NCBI GenBank assembly: GCA_026397455.1 | Contig: JAPLUX010000115.1 | Coordinates: 1-10,943 of the forward strand | Direction: 5' to 3' | DNA: 10,943 nt | Source of the DNA: Candidatus Aenigmatarchaeota archaeon | Lineage (GTDB): Archaea > Aenigmatarchaeota > Aenigmatarchaeia > CG10238-14 | Shown: positions 8,524-10,943 of the stretch, piece by piece | How the letters are laid out: every line of letters starts with the position of its first letter | Position numbering within the stretch: the first letter of the stretch is position 1 | Translations under genes and position numbers: made by a program | Notes under the pieces: model-generated | What the model was told of the DNA's origin: nothing | Databases searched by the model: none | What the model saw: only the letters and a program-made list of their open reading frames with translations

Positions 8524-8531
8524 AGAGGTGA
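8524..8531 (+). promoter_or_regulatory. Ribosome binding site of the 93-residue membrane protein
   Basis: AGAGGTGA lies seven bases before ATG at 8539, close to the archaeal anti-SD complement. It selects this ATG over the second ATG four codons later. Confidence 0.75.
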
Positions 8532-8538
8532 AAAAGAA

Positions 8539-8820
8539 ATGGAAAAAGAAATGTATGGGAAAGGAGGCAGCTGCGAAAAACAAATAGAAAAGAAGGACGA
8601 GGGTTTTTTTGGCCCAGAGAAAGCTGGAATCAAAAAAGGAGTTATCGGCGGGATCATAATGATTGGAATAGCAACAGTGTGGTTTATCGGAGGATTATAC
8701 ATTGGTCTAATCTTCTTTTATCCACCAATTCTCTTCCTGATAGGAGTATATGCTTTGATAAAGGGCTTAGTGACCGGTAATGTTAACGGTGAGAAACAAT
8801 CAACAATGACTGAAGGGTGA
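8539..8820 (+). CDS. Small two-TM membrane protein of unknown function
   Basis: A 93-residue protein I do not recognise. The first 33 residues are hydrophilic and lysine-rich, with one cysteine in GGSCEK. Two membrane segments follow, at about 34-57 (GVIGGIIMIGIATVWFIGG) and about 57-77 (LIFFYPPILFLIGVYALI), joined by a very short turn. A hydrophilic tail ends EKQSTMTEG. WFIGGLYIG at 48-56 recurs almost unchanged in the next protein (WFIGGLYAG), so the two are probably related or work in the same membrane structure. A good ribosome site precedes ATG. The next gene starts seven bases after the stop, which indicates an operon. The antisense frame over the same stretch is a shadow. Confidence 0.75.
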   Translation: MEKEMYGKGGSCEKQIEKKDEGFFGPEKAGIKKGVIGGIIMIGIATVWFIGGLYIGLIFFYPPILFLIGVYALIKGLVTGNVNGEKQSTMTEG

Positions 8821-8827
8821 TAAAAAA

Positions 8828-9337
8828 ATGGTGGAGAAAAAATTGGAAAACAACGGACAGGATGGAGGTACAGTATCTTTTTGCTCTACAAAGCCATATA
8901 ATCCAGTTAGATACAGAAATAACACAAACGAGAGCAACCTGGAATGGAACTTGATCATTGTCGGTGGAGTGATTGCATTTGTCGTTTCACTGGTTCTTGG
9001 ATTCATGATGGGTTTCTTGCTTTGGGATGCAGATAGTTTTACAATATCTGTCGTCATAATCCTTGTAAGTATGATATCATGGTTTATTGGAGGGTTATAT
9101 GCTGGTATCAGAGTAAGAAAATTCGGTGGAACGCACGGAGCCTTAGCAGGAGCGACATGTGCCATAATCTCAATACCAATAAACATCATACTTGGAATGT
9201 CCGTAGATGTAGGATCAGCAATTTTTGCAATACTGTGGGCGATGCTTTTTGCAGGGATTGGTGGATTAATGGGGTATTATGCAACGAAGTCAAGCAAGAT
9301 ACAGCCTCAGCCAAGCAATCAGACTTTTTCTGGGTAA
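8828..9337 (+). CDS. Four-TM membrane protein of unknown function, DUF5518-like in character
   Basis: 169 residues: a hydrophilic N-terminus of about 40 residues with a single cysteine, then four membrane segments at about 41-65, 72-93, 104-123 and 129-152, and a short polar tail. Glycine-rich packing motifs (GGLYAGIRV, GGTHGALAGA, FAGIGGLMGYYA) resemble small archaeal membrane families such as DUF5518. This is a resemblance in style, not a recognised match. WFIGGLYAG at 85-93 parallels WFIGGLYIG in the preceding protein. GGGTGAT, across the stop of the preceding gene, serves as its ribosome site, so the pair is probably co-translated. No enzymatic or transport motif is visible. Confidence 0.75.
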   Translation: MVEKKLENNGQDGGTVSFCSTKPYNPVRYRNNTNESNLEWNLIIVGGVIAFVVSLVLGFMMGFLLWDADSFTISVVIILVSMISWFIGGLYAGIRVRKFGGTHGALAGATCAIISIPINIILGMSVDVGSAIFAILWAMLFAGIGGLMGYYATKSSKIQPQPSNQTFSG

Positions 9338-9395
9338 AAACTGGAGTCTAGATCCTAAAAAAAGGAATTTTTATACTGATGATAATAGGAAAGAA

Positions 9396-9404
9396 TTAAA
9401 TATT
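9396..9404 (+). promoter_or_regulatory. Candidate TATA box before the lipoprotein gene
   Basis: TTAAATATT lies about 40 bp before the ATG at 9441, in a 103-bp AT-rich gap. It would place the transcript start near 9426, just before the ribosome site GGGAG (9429-9433). Two other TATA-like tracts exist, at 9368-9375 and 9412-9420, so the choice is uncertain. Confidence 0.35.
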
Positions 9405-9440
9405 TCATATTGTATATATAAAAATGTAGGGAGTTGGAAA

Positions 9441-9812
9441 ATGGATAAAAGAAGATATTTTATAATAGGTTCGTTTGTCATTCTAGTATCTTTTATTTTT
9501 ATTATTGCAGCTTGCTCACAATTACTAGCAAATAGTAATATTAATTTTTTAAATAGTAATTCAAAAGCAAGTGAAGGATTCAATACATTCGCGGATGTAA
9601 TGAAAAATGGAATAAACTATATCAATAATAAAGATAATAATAACGGTATGTCACCTTATGATCCAGCTTCTGTAGAAAGTTTTGTAAGACAGATGAACAT
9701 TCGTACTCAACAGATGTTAGATCAGCAATTAAAGGACGCGATACGACAAGCTGAACAGCAAAGGCAAATAGAGCAATTTAATCGTAATCAGATGTTACAT
9801 CATTATCCATGA
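9441..9812 (+). CDS. Putative lipoprotein with glutamine-rich helical tail
   Basis: 123 residues from ATG at 9441. The frame is open further upstream, to 9279, but that part overlaps the previous gene and has no ribosome site. GGGAG seven bases before 9441 decides the start. The N-terminus reads MDKRRYFIIG, followed by a hydrophobic stretch ending IIAAC with C25. This fits a lipobox ([LVI]-[AST]-[AGS]-C), so the protein is probably exported and lipid-anchored, or kept by an uncleaved anchor. Residues 26-75 are polar and asparagine/serine-rich, including a KDNNNG run. Residues 80-118 are predicted helical and rich in Q, R and E (RTQQMLDQQLKDAIRQAEQQ), possibly a coiled coil. The family is not recognised. 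Its stop overlaps the next start as ATGA, so the two products are likely made together and may interact. Confidence 0.7.
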   Translation: MDKRRYFIIGSFVILVSFIFIIAACSQLLANSNINFLNSNSKASEGFNTFADVMKNGINYINNKDNNNGMSPYDPASVESFVRQMNIRTQQMLDQQLKDAIRQAEQQRQIEQFNRNQMLHHYP

Positions 9813-10771
9813 AGCGCCTAATTACAAAAAATCCGTATCGGTTATACTTACCATTACCAGCTCGAATTGGAGTAGCACTTACTGTTTGTGTTACTATTCT
9901 TGCTATTCTTTTTTTTCTCATTTCTTTCATTTCATCTTTTCAACAAAATAGCTGGAGTAGCTTTCAATCTATTGAAATTCTCTTAGAATTAACAATTTAT
10001 ATTCTTACACTAAGTAGTTGTTGTATACTTTTATACTTCAGATTTTACAAGGTATGTGGATTGATCATTATTATCTTAAGTATCCCTTTTCTGTACTATA
10101 TTTGGTTTCTTGGAATATTCAGTTTACTTGGTGGGATACTTATCCTATTCTCGAGAGAAAAAATCAATGATCTCATTTTAGATCTTATCACTATTTATGA
10201 AAACATATCAATAAGCAAAATCGCTGAAGAATTATGTATAAAAGAACCGATAGTTGAAAAATCCATTCAAAAACTAATGTTCGAGGATGCCCCGATTACT
10301 TATAATAATATAACAAAAGAAGCCACATACAAGGTACAACATAAAAAATCATCAAAATCAACACATGAGAGATATCTTGGTGGTGTTCTAAGTGCCAATT
10401 TCTCTATCGGTGAAAAAAAGTTTTTATCAAGCCGTGGGTATGGCGTTTATGCAACAAACCAAAGATTGTTTGTTCTAAAACCATTTAGTGATTTCTTGAC
10501 TGTTAAAAATAAAAAAATAAATTATCACTTGTTGAAGCGGCCTCTTGGATGGGATAAAAGTGAACATGCAATATGTGAATTAGAAAAACATAAGCAATAT
10601 ATGTTTACTAAGGATAATATTGAAAAAATTGGGTTGTCAGTATTTAATGAAAACTTGGCATCTCTGAAAATATTTGGAAAAGATAACAAACCCTTTCAAA
10701 TGTTAATAAGTAATAAAAAAGTCTATATAAAATTAAAAGAATTAATAAAAATATTTGAAATAAATCAATAA
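9809..10771 (+). CDS. Four-TM protein with winged-helix-like and possible PH-like C-terminal domains
   Basis: 320 residues, not a recognised named family. The N-terminal part holds four hydrophobic segments at about 19-42, 57-77, 81-97 and 98-114. Residues about 118-175 look like a small winged helix: LILDLITIYENISISKIAEE, then CIKEPIVEKSIQKLM and a wing-like ITKEATYKV. A lysine-rich linker follows. Residues about 190-318 contain GEKKFLSSRGYGVYATNQRL, reminiscent of bacterial PH-like domains (a glycine-glutamate start and a TNQRL strand), and end in a helix KLKELIKIFEI. PH-like identity is an inference from pattern only. The start overlaps the lipoprotein stop (ATGA) and lacks its own ribosome site, so translation should be coupled. 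Cytoplasmic regulatory or membrane-stress roles are conceivable; nothing in the sequence specifies one. Confidence 0.7.
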   Translation: MKRLITKNPYRLYLPLPARIGVALTVCVTILAILFFLISFISSFQQNSWSSFQSIEILLELTIYILTLSSCCILLYFRFYKVCGLIIIILSIPFLYYIWFLGIFSLLGGILILFSREKINDLILDLITIYENISISKIAEELCIKEPIVEKSIQKLMFEDAPITYNNITKEATYKVQHKKSSKSTHERYLGGVLSANFSIGEKKFLSSRGYGVYATNQRLFVLKPFSDFLTVKNKKINYHLLKRPLGWDKSEHAICELEKHKQYMFTKDNIEKIGLSVFNENLASLKIFGKDNKPFQMLISNKKVYIKLKELIKIFEINQ

Positions 10772-10816
10772 ACAAGTAAAGAAAGGTTTATGATTTTAAT
10801 TATCCTTATTTTGTAA

Positions 10817-10824
10817 TTTTTTTT
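10817..10824 (+). terminator. Oligo-T terminator after the last gene
   Basis: Eight consecutive T, 46 bp after the TAA at 10769-10771, with other T-rich tracts nearby. This is the expected archaeal termination signal for the 9441-10771 pair. Confidence 0.5.
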
Positions 10825-10889
10825 CAAGGAATTCAATTGGAGTTTTGCAAACTTTCTTATTTCTTTATTTTTCCTTTTTTTATTCTATA

Positions 10890-10909
10890 TTTATATACTT
10901 TCAAAGTAT
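10890..10909 (+). promoter_or_regulatory. TATA box with abutting 15-bp palindrome (candidate operator)
   Basis: TTTATATA at 10890-10897 runs into a perfect palindrome, ATACTTT-C-AAAGTAT, at 10895-10909. A dimeric regulator bound there would cover the TATA box and block TBP, so a repressor site is a natural reading. The gene it would control lies beyond the right edge. The remaining bases of this 172-bp end region (10772-10943) hold no coding frame. Confidence 0.5.
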
Positions 10910-10943
10910 CTTTTGCCCTCGTTCTTATTAATTCATTTTTATC

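Noticed and set aside
8800..9189. Minus-strand 129-codon frame
   Set aside because: It lies antisense to the well-supported four-TM gene, has no ribosome site, and has the composition of a complement of membrane codons.
9279..9440. Longer start for the lipoprotein gene at 9279
   Set aside because: It would overlap the preceding gene by 59 nt, has no ribosome site, and would bury the signal-peptide-like N-terminus that begins at 9441.
1..10943. tRNA, rRNA, CRISPR array or insertion sequence
   Set aside because: No cloverleaf-type sequence, regularly spaced repeats, transposase frame or terminal inverted repeats were seen when reading through the window.

Overview
The window looks archaeal and AT-rich, most likely from a euryarchaeal or Thermoplasmatota-type lineage. 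The support is TATA-box promoters (TTTATATA-like) and oligo-T terminators, GGAGG/GAGGTG ribosome binding sites, a stand-alone Lrp/AsnC ligand-binding (RAM) protein, and a membrane-anchored winged-helix regulator of a type common in Thermoplasmatota and methanogens. The lineage is inferred from these traits, because there is no rRNA or other phylogenetic marker here.

The left part (1-6327, minus strand) is a type I restriction-modification operon read in the order hsdM, hsdS-1, a 29-codon ORF, hsdS-2, hsdR. hsdR runs off the left edge of the window. All neighbouring reading frames overlap: 11 nt for M/S1, ATGA for S1/mini-ORF, 11 nt for mini-ORF/S2, and ATGA for S2/R. The operon therefore looks like one transcript with translational coupling throughout. 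The two hsdS genes are both full length and carry four visibly different target-recognition domains, but they share a 56-bp identical block in their central conserved region. The 29-codon ORF is a chimera: it begins like hsdR and ends like hsdM. That is the scar of a tandem duplication that gave the locus its second specificity gene.

The middle (6328-8538) holds the divergent promoter region, a GTG-started stand-alone RAM-domain protein, and a 448-residue one-component sensor. The sensor consists of a signal peptide, an extracellular LamG-like lectin domain, a membrane segment and two cytoplasmic winged helices. A 19-bp sequence element (17/19 identical) lies upstream of both genes.

The right part (8539-10771, plus strand) is a run of four genes for membrane or surface proteins. 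Two are small polytopic proteins that share a WFIGGLYxG motif. They are followed by a probable lipoprotein with a glutamine-rich helical tail. This overlaps by ATGA a four-TM protein with a winged-helix-like segment and a possible PH-like C-terminal domain. None of these four has an assignable function. The last 170 bp contain an oligo-T terminator and a TATA box abutting a perfect 15-bp palindrome, probably the control region of the next gene.
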